Both the position numbers and the translations under genes were made by a program. Source: Adiantum capillus-veneris (Eukaryota > Streptophyta > Polypodiopsida > Polypodiales > Pteridaceae). From it: a stretch of 64,000 bases of DNA. Position 1 is the stretch's first letter. Each line of letters starts with the position of its first letter. The stretch covers positions 31,800,469-31,864,468 of the forward strand of contig CM043942.1 of assembly GCA_014529385.2 (NCBI GenBank), written 5' to 3'. Shown piece after piece: positions 22,674-32,263 of this stretch. The notes beneath the pieces are model-generated. The model did not search any database. It was given only the letters and a program-made list of their open reading frames with translations, and was not told where the DNA came from.

Positions 22674-22899
22674 TGTTGGAATTAGGGTTGCAAGAAAACA
22701 CACACAGCTTGGAGAAGACGAAGGAAGCTAAGGCTTACAACTGAGAGTGTGTTACTTAGTGTGCAATAGAAAGATAGATAGCCCTAGAATGATGGGCGTA
22801 TATACAATGCACGGGGGGGAAAACCTCCTTAAGAGGGAAAAAATGCCCCGGTGGTCTTAGTGTGTTCACACACATCAGTACCACATGTATATGGTAACA
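22674..22899 (-). repeat. Copia C 5' LTR
   Basis: 226 bp, TGTTGGAATT...GGTAACA in plus orientation. A TATA-like GTATATAC lies near 22798-22805. It is homologous to the LTR of D in opposite orientation. Confidence 0.9.
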
Positions 22900-23242
22900 G
22901 GTTATGGTTTCAAAATCTGGTTATGGTTATGGTTATGGTTATGTTATGTAATTTACACGATGGTTATGGTTTGCGAGTATTGTTATGGTTATGTTTTGTG
23001 AATCTCGGCATGGTCAATATGTACTCACACATCTGTGGACATTTCAAGAAAAATGAAGGTGGAGTGCGGCTGCTTTTGCACTCTCTCCTTTGAGCACAGA
23101 TGGTTGCTTTTGGTGTTGTAGTACATGCAGCATCAGATGCCATTCATCGGTGCTCAAGAAAATTTTGCAAGTTTTGGCATCGATATGAGCATCTAAATAG
23201 GCGTCAGCATGCCTGTCAATATGCGCATTGGTATGCACATAT
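22900..23242. repeat. Spacer between head-to-head 5' LTRs, with GGTTAT repeats
   Basis: The left part is (GGTTAT)n and variants (22900-23010, cleanest at 22919-22948). The right part has CATCGATATGAGC and CGTCAGCATGCC-like words and a TGTTGTAGTA word. GGTTAT tracts and CGATAT words also occur near the right end of CACTA F, so a degraded CACTA end is possible. No gene. Confidence 0.5.
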
Positions 23243-23465
23243 TGTTACCATATGCATGTGGTAGTGATGTGTGTGAACACACTTAGGACCATCGGGGCAT
23301 CTTTCCCCTCTTTAGGAGGTTTTTTTCCCCATGCATTGTATATATGTCCATTCATTCTAGGGCTACCTATCTTTCCATTGCACACGAAGTAATACAGTCT
23401 CCATTGTGTGCCTTGAGCTTCCTTCATCTTCTCCAAGCTGTGTGTGTTTTCTTGCAACTCCAACA
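23243..23465 (+). repeat. Copia D 5' LTR
   Basis: 223 bp, TGTTACC...CTCCAACA, with a TATA-like TGTATATATG near 23337. The primer site TGGTATCAGAGC follows at 23468-23479. Confidence 0.92.
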
Positions 23466-23467
23466 AT

Positions 23468-23479
23468 TGGTATCAGAGC
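23468..23479 (+). promoter_or_regulatory. Copia D primer binding site
   Basis: TGGTATCAGAGC, complementary to initiator tRNA-Met, two bases after the LTR. Confidence 0.95.
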
Positions 23480-23802
23480 AGGTTGCACCCTACCGGGCTA
23501 AGTCGTCAGCAGCTCCAGCACATGCCTGCTCACTTTCTCTGATTTCAGTGAGCTTTGGCGAGCATTCGCTGGTCGCACATTTGCTCAAATTTTTGATCCG
23601 GGCTCATAACAGCCTTCGTTTCCACTACAGGCAGTATTGCATAGGCTATTTTGTCATTTTGTGTAGAATTTCTGTCAGTGTCGTTTTTTGCATAACAGGT
23701 CCCTTATAGTCTTCTACAGTGGTTTGTGCTATATAGCACGTGTTGTTCTCACTTAGTTTCTCCTCTTTTCGGGCAGTTTTCACATCAAGTGCAACATTTA
23801 CC

Positions 23803-24431
23803 ATGGCTGACAACAGCACAGATGTGTTCAAGATGTTTGCTGTTGAGGACAGATTGGATGGGGACAATTACCCTAAGTGGTCTTACATGATGCAACATGT
23901 TCTTGTGTCAAAGGGCGTCTGGAATATTGTGTAGGGCATTGATGTACATCCTTGTTCTAAGGATGTAGGCGATGTTGAGAATGTTGTAGGTCTTTCGGCA
24001 AGGATTGCTGCTGTTAGAGTTGTTTTGTCTATGGTAGAACAATCTTGTTGGGTGTAAAGGATGCGCACGCTCATGCGTTGATTGAGTTGCCTATGAAGCG
24101 CACCATTACTCCTCACATTCGTTCAGCAAAATCTGCAAAATAGGCTTGGGATATTCTGGTTGGTCTTCATGCAAGCCCTAATGAGGCAAAAATTGCATTG
24201 CTATGTAAAGAGCTGGAGTCGAAGATTATTCATGAGGAAGATGATATAGACACTTTCCTTGCTGGTGTCAAGGATATCAATGAATTAGTTATTTATGCAG
24301 GTGAAGTCATTTCAGATAGTTCCCTTGTGCAGACTGTTCTTGATGTCTTACCAGATTCTTACCAGACTTTTTCTAGTACTTGGAGACTTATGACCCAAGG
24401 AAATCCTGAAGTTGTCAAGTTTGATGCATTA
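23803..24431 (+). pseudogene. Copia D gag, first part
   Basis: The start is the ATG at 23803 (MADNSTDVFKMFAVEDRLDG), closely matching copia C. Stops occur at about 23932 and a frameshift affects the middle. The frame is good again from 24198 (ELESKIIHEEDDIDTFLAGV). It ends at VKFDAL, where copia E is inserted. Confidence 0.88.
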
Positions 24432-24621
24432 TGAAGGAGTATGAGCGGAAGTGCGATGCGAGAGACTGCGAGAAGAAGAGCACAACGATATGGTGAACTC
24501 GCTCTACTGTAATGTGTAGAGCATAGTGAGTTCTTATTAGGTTTTTACAAAAGAACATGTGTACATACCTGGCGGCCCGCCCACTTACCTGGGCGACCAC
24601 ATTGGGCTTTATACCCCAACA
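24432..24621 (-). repeat. Copia E 3' LTR
   Basis: 190 bp, TGAAGGAG...CCCCAACA in plus orientation. The minus-strand polypurine tract AAGTGGGAGGT adjoins at 24622-24632. Confidence 0.95.
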
Positions 24622-24710
24622 ACCTCCCACTTAAAGTCCAATGTGGTACTTTAAGTGTGAGAGAAGCTACTATACAAGCTAATATACAAGAGATGTAGAG
24701 AAGTGATGTA

Positions 24711-25973
24711 CTACCCTACACCTAACTGCTTGCGAAAATGCGCAAAGCTCTCTGAGGGAAGTCCTTTTGTAAGTAGATCAGCAGGATTTTCTATGGTGTG
24801 AACTTTGACAAGCTGAAGTTGCTTATCCTCGAGCATTTCCCTGATGAAATGATACTTCACATCCACATGCTTTGTCTTTGAGTGATAAACTGGATTGCGA
24901 GCCAATTGTATAGCACTTTGACTATCACAATATAACACAGGCATCTCTTCTTTGATTCCCAAATCTGTTACTAGTCGATTAAGCCAAATTGATTCTTTGC
25001 ATGCCTCTGATGCTGCAACATATTCAGCCACTGTAGTAGACTGAGTAACATAATCTTGTAATCTAGAACGCCATGATACTGCTCCACCAGCCAATGTAAA
25101 GACATACCCTGACGTAGACCTTCGGTTGTCTAAGTCACCTGCATAATCTGAGTCTGTAAAACCCTTTACACTTAGCTCCTGACTCCCATAGCATATACGC
25201 ATACTCTTTGTAGCTTTCAGGTATCTCAATATTCCTTTCACTGCCTCCCAATGTTTCTTGCCTGGGTTTGACATGTATCGACTTACTACTCCCACTGCAA
25301 ATGCAATGTCTGGGCGAGTAGCAATCATTGCATACATCAAACTACCCACTACAGACGCATATGGAATCTTATCCATTTCAGCATGTTCTTCCTGAGACAC
25401 AGGACAATCTTGTTTGCTAAGTTTCACATATGGTGGCAATGGAACACTCAATGCCTTTCCCTTCTCCATATTGAAACGTTGCAAAACCTTGTCAATATAC
25501 TCTGTTTGAGATAACCAAATCAACTTCTTTGATCTGTCTCTCTCAATGTGCATACCAAGTATATGACTTGCCTCACCCATGTCTTTCATGTCAAACGATT
25601 TTGCCATCTTTGACTTCAAAGCTGTAATTTCTTCCAAGTGCTGGCCAGCAATCAACATGTCATCCACATACAAAATAAGGATCAGCCAACTGCCATCCTT
25701 AGCCTTCTTTGTATATAGACAGTGATCGAACTCACTACGTTTGTAGCCTTGAGAAAGCATAAACTTGTGGAATTTATGGTACCATGCCCTCGGTGATTGT
25801 TTTAAGCCATAAAGACTCTTTAACAACTGGCGTACCCAATCTTCCTTGCCTTTCTCAACAAACCCTTCTGGCTGCTGCATGTAAATTTCCACATCTAAAT
25901 CACCATGCAAGAACGCTGTCTTGACATTTGGTGCAACACCAAATCTAATACGGCAACCAATGCAAGAAAGCAT
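24711..25973 (-). pseudogene. Copia E reverse transcriptase (catalytic part) and RNase H
   Basis: [22 protein letters not shown] is the first conserved RT block. SLYGLKQSPRAWY follows, then the catalytic LYVDDMLIAG. Further on come SVVGSLMYAMIATRPDI and the RNase H blocks GFTDSDYAGD, STSGYVF, STTVAEYVA and LYCDSQSAI, ending with KHVDVKYHFIRE and NPADLLTKGLP. Catalytic aspartates of both enzymes appear intact. The 420 residues run to the polyprotein end. A frameshift at its start separates it from the upstream RT segment. Confidence 0.93.
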
Positions 25974-26710
25974 CTCAATGTAGTCATCTTGACCACCGGA
26001 GAGAAGACTTCATCAAAGTCAATGCCTTGTTCTTGCTTAAAGCCCTTGGCAACAAAGTCAAAGCCCTTGGCAACAAGCCTTGCTTTGTACTTTGGTTGAC
26101 TATCATGAGCGGTGATCTTATACTTGTAAACCCATTTACAGGGTAGAGCCTTTTTGCCCCGTGGTAATTTAACTAGCTTCCATGTCTGGTTTTTATGCAG
26201 AGCTGTCATCTCTGACTGCATGGTCAATTGCCAATTCTTGGAGTCCTTCATTTGCACTGCTTCCTTGTAACATGAAGGCTCATTGCAATCAGTCAACATG
26301 ACATAGTTCATAGATGGAACAAACCTATCAGGAGGTCGCGTGACACGTCCAGATCTATGCACAATAGGTGGCTCAGGCTCAGCCACAACCTGTGGTTCCA
26401 CTCTATCCTATCCTTGCTCCTCTTGAGCCCTGACATTATGTCTTCCACGTGCAGGTCCATCTTCTTGGAAGACAACTCTTCTAATCTCCTCAACCCTCTC
26501 TAGTTTAGAATGATATTTGGATTCATTAAAGTGAACATCATTGCTGCGGACAACCTTTCTGGATTCGGGATCCCAAAGTCTGTACCCCATCTCACCAGAA
26601 TTACCATAGCCTAGAAAGATGCACTTTCTACTCTTTGGCTCAAGTTTGTTCCTAAATTCCTTTGGAACGTGAGTATATGCCTCACAGCCAAAGACTCTGA
26701 GATGCTTGTA
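25895..26710 (-). pseudogene. Copia E integrase tail and RT N-terminus
   Basis: One frame runs from the integrase stop (26711) through LGYGNSGEMGYRLWDPESRK (C-terminal integrase region). A stop at about 26408 interrupts it. It then carries on into [14 protein letters not shown] and [20 protein letters not shown], the start of copia RT. A 21-bp tandem duplication near 26040-26080 repeats seven residues (VAKGFDF / VAKGFKQ) just after KARLVAKGF. It ends in the next frame-shifted piece. Confidence 0.88.
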
Positions 26711-27589
26711 TTAGGGCACTTTGCCTGACCATACCATCTTTGGCATTGAATCCTTCTGCAAAACCTTGCTAGGAGATCTATTTACAAGATGAACAGCTGT
26801 TGATACAGCTTCAACCCAAAACCCATTTGGCAGTTGTGCATTAGACAACATACTTCTGACCCTCTCTTGTATGGTCCTATTCATCCTCTCAGCAACACCA
26901 TTTTGAGGAGGATTGTAAGGAGCAGTAAGTTCACGTTTTATACCTTTTGACTCACGAAAGTCCTGAAAGGCCTTTGAAACATACTCTCCACCATTGTCAG
27001 TGCGTAAGCATTTAAGCATCTTGCCACTCTGATTCTCCACAAGTGTCACAAACGTTTTGAAAACACTAAACGCTTCATCCTTGTGCTTGAGAAAGTAAAC
27101 CCATACTTTCCTCGAGTAATCATCTATAAATGTCATGAAGTAAGAAGCTCCCCCTAGAGATACGTTAGGCATAGGTCCACACAAATCACTATGAACAAGT
27201 GCCAACTGTGTATCTCTTCTACTGCTTCTATGCTTATGTGGTTGCTGTGTTTGCTTACCATACAGACAATGTTCACAGAATTCAAAATCATTAAATGAAA
27301 AGCCAGGCAAATAACCAGAACGAGACAAGATTTCGATTCCCTTCTTGGACATATGTCCTAACCGGCTATGCCACAAAGAAACGTTCGGCTGCTCGATTAC
27401 ATTGATTACATTTTTAGAGACATTTGATACATAAATCATGTAAAGTCCTCCAGACTTTACTCCATGTGCTACTGTCATAGAACCCTTGGATATCTTCCAC
27501 ATGTTCTGTCCAAAAGTGGTGACGTAGCCAGCATCATCAAGTAAACCAGTGTTGATCAAGCTCTTTGTAATTGCGGGAACATGTCTCAT
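26711..27589 (-). pseudogene. Copia E integrase
   Basis: The zinc-binding front reads HSRLGHMSKKGIEIL ... CEHCLYGKQ (H-x-H, C-x2-C). The core has the three catalytic residues in context: HSDLCGPM (D), RTDNGGEY (D) and NGVAERMNRT (E). FWVEAVSTAVHLVNRSP follows. The enzyme would insert the element cDNA. It is cut from the gag-protease frame by a frameshift near 27590 and ends at a TAA near 26711. Confidence 0.93.
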
Positions 27590-27594
27590 ATTCT

Positions 27595-28701
27595 TCAGCG
27601 TGAAAGAAGAGCCATTCTGAAATGAACATCTCCAACACCTAAGATCTCACATGTCTGCCCATTGCCTAGACGAACATGATCTTTAGTGGTCACATAAGAG
27701 GTAAACCACTCCTTGTTTGGAGACACATGAAGTGATGCCCCTGAGTCTATAATCCAGTCACTCAGTGCATTTCCATCAGATGCTGTAAGAAGAGCTGAGT
27801 CCATTGTATTCTTCAAGAAGTAGATGTCTCCTGACACTAGACTTTCATCCTCTGCAACAGTGTTTGTCACATTTATTTCTTGAATATTCACTGAGGACTT
27901 GTTCTTCTCACTATGGTCTTCAGCTTTCTCTTTGCCTTTTTCTGCTTTCCATTCTATGCAGTCTCTTTTCATGTGACCCTTCTTGCCACAATGGTAGCAT
28001 TCTATGTCACTCTTGCCTTTAGCACTGCGGGACTTGCTACGAGACTGATTCCTCTTTCCACCTTTGTACTTTTCTTTGGTCCTTCCCCTGACAACTAAGG
28101 TTGTTCCTTTGCCTTTGTCCATTGTCTTTCTATTGGTTTCTTCAGTAAGCAGACTTCCTTCTACACCTGCTATGTTCAAACCATCTGGAGGTGCAGAATT
28201 ACTCAAAGCTGTGTGAAAAGTGTCCCAACTTTCCGGCAATGTGATCAACAGGAACATAGCTCTAACAGGTTCATCAAACTTGACACCTTGAGCTGACAAC
28301 TGACTATAGATTGTGTTGAATTCATTCAGATGATTGGACATAGGTGTCCCTTCTTTCATCTTCAAGTCAACAAGCTTCTTAAGCCAGTATACCTGTGAAG
28401 CTGCACTCTGCTTCTCATAAAGATCACTCAGCTTTAGCCATGCTTGATAAGCCGACATCTCATCTGCTACATTGAAGTAAACGCTTTCTGCCAAAGTCAG
28501 CATAATGGTAGAAAGTGCCAATTCATCCATTTCGCTCCATTCATCTTCGTCCATATCTTCTGGTTTTATCCCCTTGAGCTTCATAGGTTTTATCTGCTTC
28601 TTTTGTACCAACACATGCCAAATCTGCTTCTTCCACAATGGGAAATTGGTTCCATCCAGCTTCTTGATATTGTAAAGAGCAGTGTCTTGTGATCCAGCCA
28701 T
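27595..28701 (-). pseudogene. Copia E gag and protease
   Basis: The frame starts at the ATG at 28701 (MAGSQDTALYNIKKLDGTNF). The copia gag core has SAYQAWLKLSDLYEKQS and LVDLKMKEGTPMSNHLNEF. The knuckle CYHCGKKGHMKRDC lies around residue 235, and the protease active site WIIDSGASLHVSP around 315-330. The end at about 27595 coincides with a frameshift; the integrase frame begins a few bases later. Confidence 0.93.
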
Positions 28702-29784
28702 AGCTACGCTTCACAGTAGTTTACTTTTCTGGGAAAAATTCGGCAGAGTTTCCCCTGTAAACTGACCTCTGAACCAATATCAACCTGTCAAATGAACCAA
28801 GAAAGCTTCAGATTCTGCAGAAATTTTGGCAGAGTCTCCTTTGTAAAATGTCTCTGGTGTACTAAAAACAGACCAAAAAACAGCTCAAAAAACATTGTCT
28901 CTCTGACACTGTAAGCTGCGGGTAAACCTGTCCTGCACCTGTACTGTCTCTGACTGTCTTGTCACTGTCCTGTAAGCATAGACTGCGACAATGCCTCAAC
29001 GGCAGTAAAGCAAAGATGTAATCCCAACTGTCTAACTCACAATCAATGCATCCTAGCTTCCTATCTAAGGGTGCTCGAGGGATCGCTCCAAGACCTGTAT
29101 CACCGAAAGGATCTCAACATTCGAGAATCCCCCAGCTCAATAAAACCTCACTCGACCCTCAACAAAGGCTGCAGTAAATCTGACAGTACATAGACTTCCC
29201 ACAAAGTCATACATCCACAAATTTCCCACTGTATGTTGTAAACGCTGTGACGGTTGTTTGTTGCGTGACTCACAGCCAGCAAACCCTCAACAGACATACA
29301 TCATCTCTAACAATACATCCCATGTGGAAGTACCTACAATGTCAGGATGAAATCCGGAATATCAAGCAGCAAACACAAGCTACCTGATGAACTAGTGGAT
29401 GTCGCCTACAGTCTGTGTGTAGATGCGCCCGTGTCGTATGTGACACGCCTCCAAGAACTGTGAGCCATCCGTCGATGTGTAGACAGTCACAAATCAACAC
29501 TCTCAGAGTGTCGATATCCTCAGCACCTGCAGTCGTAGGCCAAAAACCCCAAATTTGCAGAGTCAGATCTGCACCCGTCGAGACCACGTAGTCGAAAATG
29601 GCCTGCGCAGACCTTTGTCGAAGTTGAACGGTGGCCGAGATTACCTCAGAATGAAATTCTGAGAACACCAGGCCCTTCGGGTTTCCCCACAGGATTTGGG
29701 GCCGTGTCTTCACCTGTCGAATTTCACTCCAATCTGAGCTGGTGACTCTAGCCTCCTGCAGTGCTTCCCCGAGCCTCGATCTGA
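28702..29784 (-). other. Copia E untranslated leader
   Basis: About 1.08 kb between primer site and gag start, long for copia, with no coding motifs recognised. The region carries many CTGT/CTGTC words (28900-28980). Confidence 0.6.
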
Positions 29785-29796
29785 GCTCTGATACCA
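29785..29796 (-). promoter_or_regulatory. Copia E primer binding site
   Basis: The minus strand reads TGGTATCAGAGC, two bases from the 5' LTR. Confidence 0.95.
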
Positions 29797-29798
29797 GT

Positions 29799-29990
29799 TG
29801 AAGGAGTACGAGCGGAAGTGCGACGCGAGAGAGAGTGCGAGAAGAAGAGCACGAAGATATGGTGAACTCGCTCTACTGTAATGTGTAGAGCATAGTGAGT
29901 TCTTATTAGGTTTTTACAAAAGAACATGTGTACATACCTGGCGGCCCGCCCACTTACCTGGGCGACCACATTGGGCTTTATACCCCAATA
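29799..29990 (-). repeat. Copia E 5' LTR
   Basis: 192 bp, TGAAGGAG...CCCCAATA (the last CA has become TA in this copy), then the target copy CATTA. Confidence 0.95.
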
Positions 29991-29995
29991 CATTA

Positions 29996-31140
29996 TGCAC
30001 TTTGTTGTTGCAAGAGTCACTTTCTAGAAAAAACAAGACTAGATAGCATGCAGTTGAACAGGCTTTTATTGATGCTAAAGAAAGGGTGGTAATAGCAATG
30101 CAGCCACTTCTTATGGTTCTCCTGAGAGTGGAAAATCACCAGATCCTAATGCTTCTGTTGGCAGCAATTCGTCTTGAAATTATGGTGATAAAGGACAAAA
30201 GAAGATGCATTGCCATTATTGTAAAGCAAATGATCACTTGATCAAGCAGTGTCCTAAGTTGAAGGCCAAAGAGGCTAAGAAGAAAGAGGGTGGTTCCACC
30301 GCAAATGTTGGTTCCACTACTAATGCAGCCATTGTTGAGTCTTCTGTGAAAGGAGACTGTGATGTTGATGTTGATGCAAAATGGGCTTTTAGTGCAGAGT
30401 GCACTTACAATCCTGTTGTCCATGATGCATGCATGTCAGTTGCTACAGATTCACAAGTGTGGTATTTCGACAGTGGTGCTACAAAGCACATTACCTCACA
30501 TTATGAATTGTTCACCTCTCTCAAGTTTTTCCCTCATGGGAAGTCAGTCACTTGTGCCAACAGCGCCTCTTATCCGGTTTAGGGAGTTGAAGAGATTGTG
30601 CTTACTGCTGCAAATGGAAGTTCTTTCACACTTGTTGATGCACTCTATGTACCTAGGATCAAGAAGAATCTTTTGTCTGTAATTGTACTTGCTAGACTTG
30701 GACTTGTAATCAAATTTGTGGATGAAAGATGTAGAGTTCATGATCTCAATTTTGGTGATGAAATTTTTGCATCTGGCCTTTTTTTCCGTGGGTTGTATAA
30801 GCTCACTTTGTATGACAAGTGTGAACAAAATTTTGCATATGCAATTACAGATTCAAGGATTGTTTCAAATGCAAAACTGTGGCATGCACGTTTTGGGCAT
30901 TTGAATTTTGTCAGTTTGCTATGTTTGCAAAAATTTGATATGGTTTCTTCTTTGCCGCCTCTTGAACCACCTATCAAACATGTTTGTGAAGCCTATATTT
31001 TGGGTAAAATACAGCGTTCTAAGTTTCCAAAGGATGGTTCAGTTAGGGCACATGCAGGTTGTAGCTTGTGCATAGTGATGTTTGTGGGCCCATGCAAACT
31101 CCTTCCTTGGGAAATTACCTTTACTTCATGACTTTCATTG
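29996..31140 (+). pseudogene. Copia D gag end, protease, pre-integrase and integrase start
   Basis: It resumes gag after the CATTA copy. The knuckle CHYCKANDHLIKQC lies near 30208-30250. The protease site WYFDSGATKHITSH is near 30460-30505 and keeps the catalytic aspartate. The pre-integrase LWHARFGHLNF is near 30880, and VGPCKL/GPMQTPSLGNYLYFMTFID closes the segment. A stop near 30582 and a frameshift near 31070 break it. It ends exactly at the CACTA F insertion. Confidence 0.9.
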
Positions 31141-31143
31141 ATG

Positions 31144-31156
31144 CACTACAACATAA
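31144..31156 (+). repeat. CACTA F left terminal inverted repeat
   Basis: CACTACAACATAA. The complement of the right end reads CACTACAACAAAA: ten matching bases, then a mismatch. Confidence 0.92.
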
Positions 31157-31164
31157 CATGAAGA

Positions 31165-31330
31165 TATCGATGGCCATGCCTTTCCACGCGTATATCGACG
31201 TAATTAGAGCACGTCGATATATGCATCGATATACGCGTCGCAATGCGCGTCGATATACGCGTGGAAAGGCATTATTTGCCACGCGTATATCGACGCAAAT
31301 TCCCACGGGCATATCGAGGTGTATTGCGAC
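31165..31330. repeat. CACTA F left subterminal repeats
   Basis: Many copies, in both directions, of the word CGTATATCGACGC and variants. CCTTTCCACGCGTATATCGACG also appears inverted as CGTCGATATACGCGTGGAAAGG (31177-31198 and 31246-31267). Subterminal repeats of this kind are the transposase binding region in CACTA elements. Confidence 0.8.
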
Positions 31331-31437
31331 GCAAAAAATTTTGGGGGAAAAAAGGGAAACCCGCGCGCGCAGGGGCCATTTTCGCCTGCTCAAATCTTGG
31401 CCGAAACCTGCTGCGCAGGTATTATGTCACTCTCCCC

Positions 31438-31765
<328 letters not shown>

Positions 31766-32263
31766 TAATGTATGTGTAGGAAATTAAAATTAAAGAAAGA
31801 AAAATTAAAGAGAGAAATGAAATGAAATGTTATATTAACGTCTTCGAAAGGCCAAAGTGACCTATGAGACAAGAAAGTTACAATGTGGTGGATCTGATAC
31901 AAAGTCAGAGTAAAAAGATGACAAAATGACAAAATAAAATATTATGGAATCCTAAACTGTTGGGTGTGGACTAAACGGCTAAAACAGCTAGCTGGGATAG
32001 GTAGATCATAGGAGATCCAGCATCTGTCATTGGCAAATCTCATCAATCTCCTCCATGGTCAGTAGTCTGACCGGGCGTTGTGCATGTCGAGCCAAAGTGA
32101 CATGGATCGTCTGATGCAGCCTATGACTTCATTTGACCAGCTCAAAATTCATTTGAAGCTCAACTCTCACCTTTACACATGAAAGCCCTCTAGGGAGCAA
32201 CAACAGCGCCGTCGTTGCTCTTAGAGACAAGCTTCCTCCTCAAAAAAGATTGGGCGGGGGCAT
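31766..32263. other. CACTA F interval before the satellite
   Basis: No gene recognised. It has AT-rich sequence, then a stretch (31950-32230) that may be transposon-derived but shows no motif I can name. Confidence 0.4.

Larger units (their letters stand above)
20497..22899 (-). mobile_element. Truncated copia retrotransposon C
   Basis: On the minus strand the order is 5' LTR, initiator-Met primer site, gag, zinc knuckle, protease, pre-integrase and start of integrase. Sequence is lost at about 20497, within the codons after DDYSRHAWVFPLKEK, where CACTA G sequence takes over. RT, RNase H and 3' LTR are missing. It is the same family as element D (near-identical gag and protease segments). 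Confidence 0.9.
24432..29990 (-). mobile_element. Nearly complete copia retrotransposon E inserted in copia D
   Basis: 5559 bp on the minus strand, with LTRs of 190 and 192 bp (about six substitutions and a 2-bp indel by eye). It has an initiator-Met primer site, a polypurine tract, and a perfect 5-bp target duplication CATTA (24427-24431 and 29991-29995). Gag, protease, integrase, RT and RNase H are all present in copia order. It is disabled by two frameshifts (near 27590 and 25940) and two stops (near 26711 and 26408). The high LTR identity makes it one of the younger arrivals. Confidence 0.97.
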
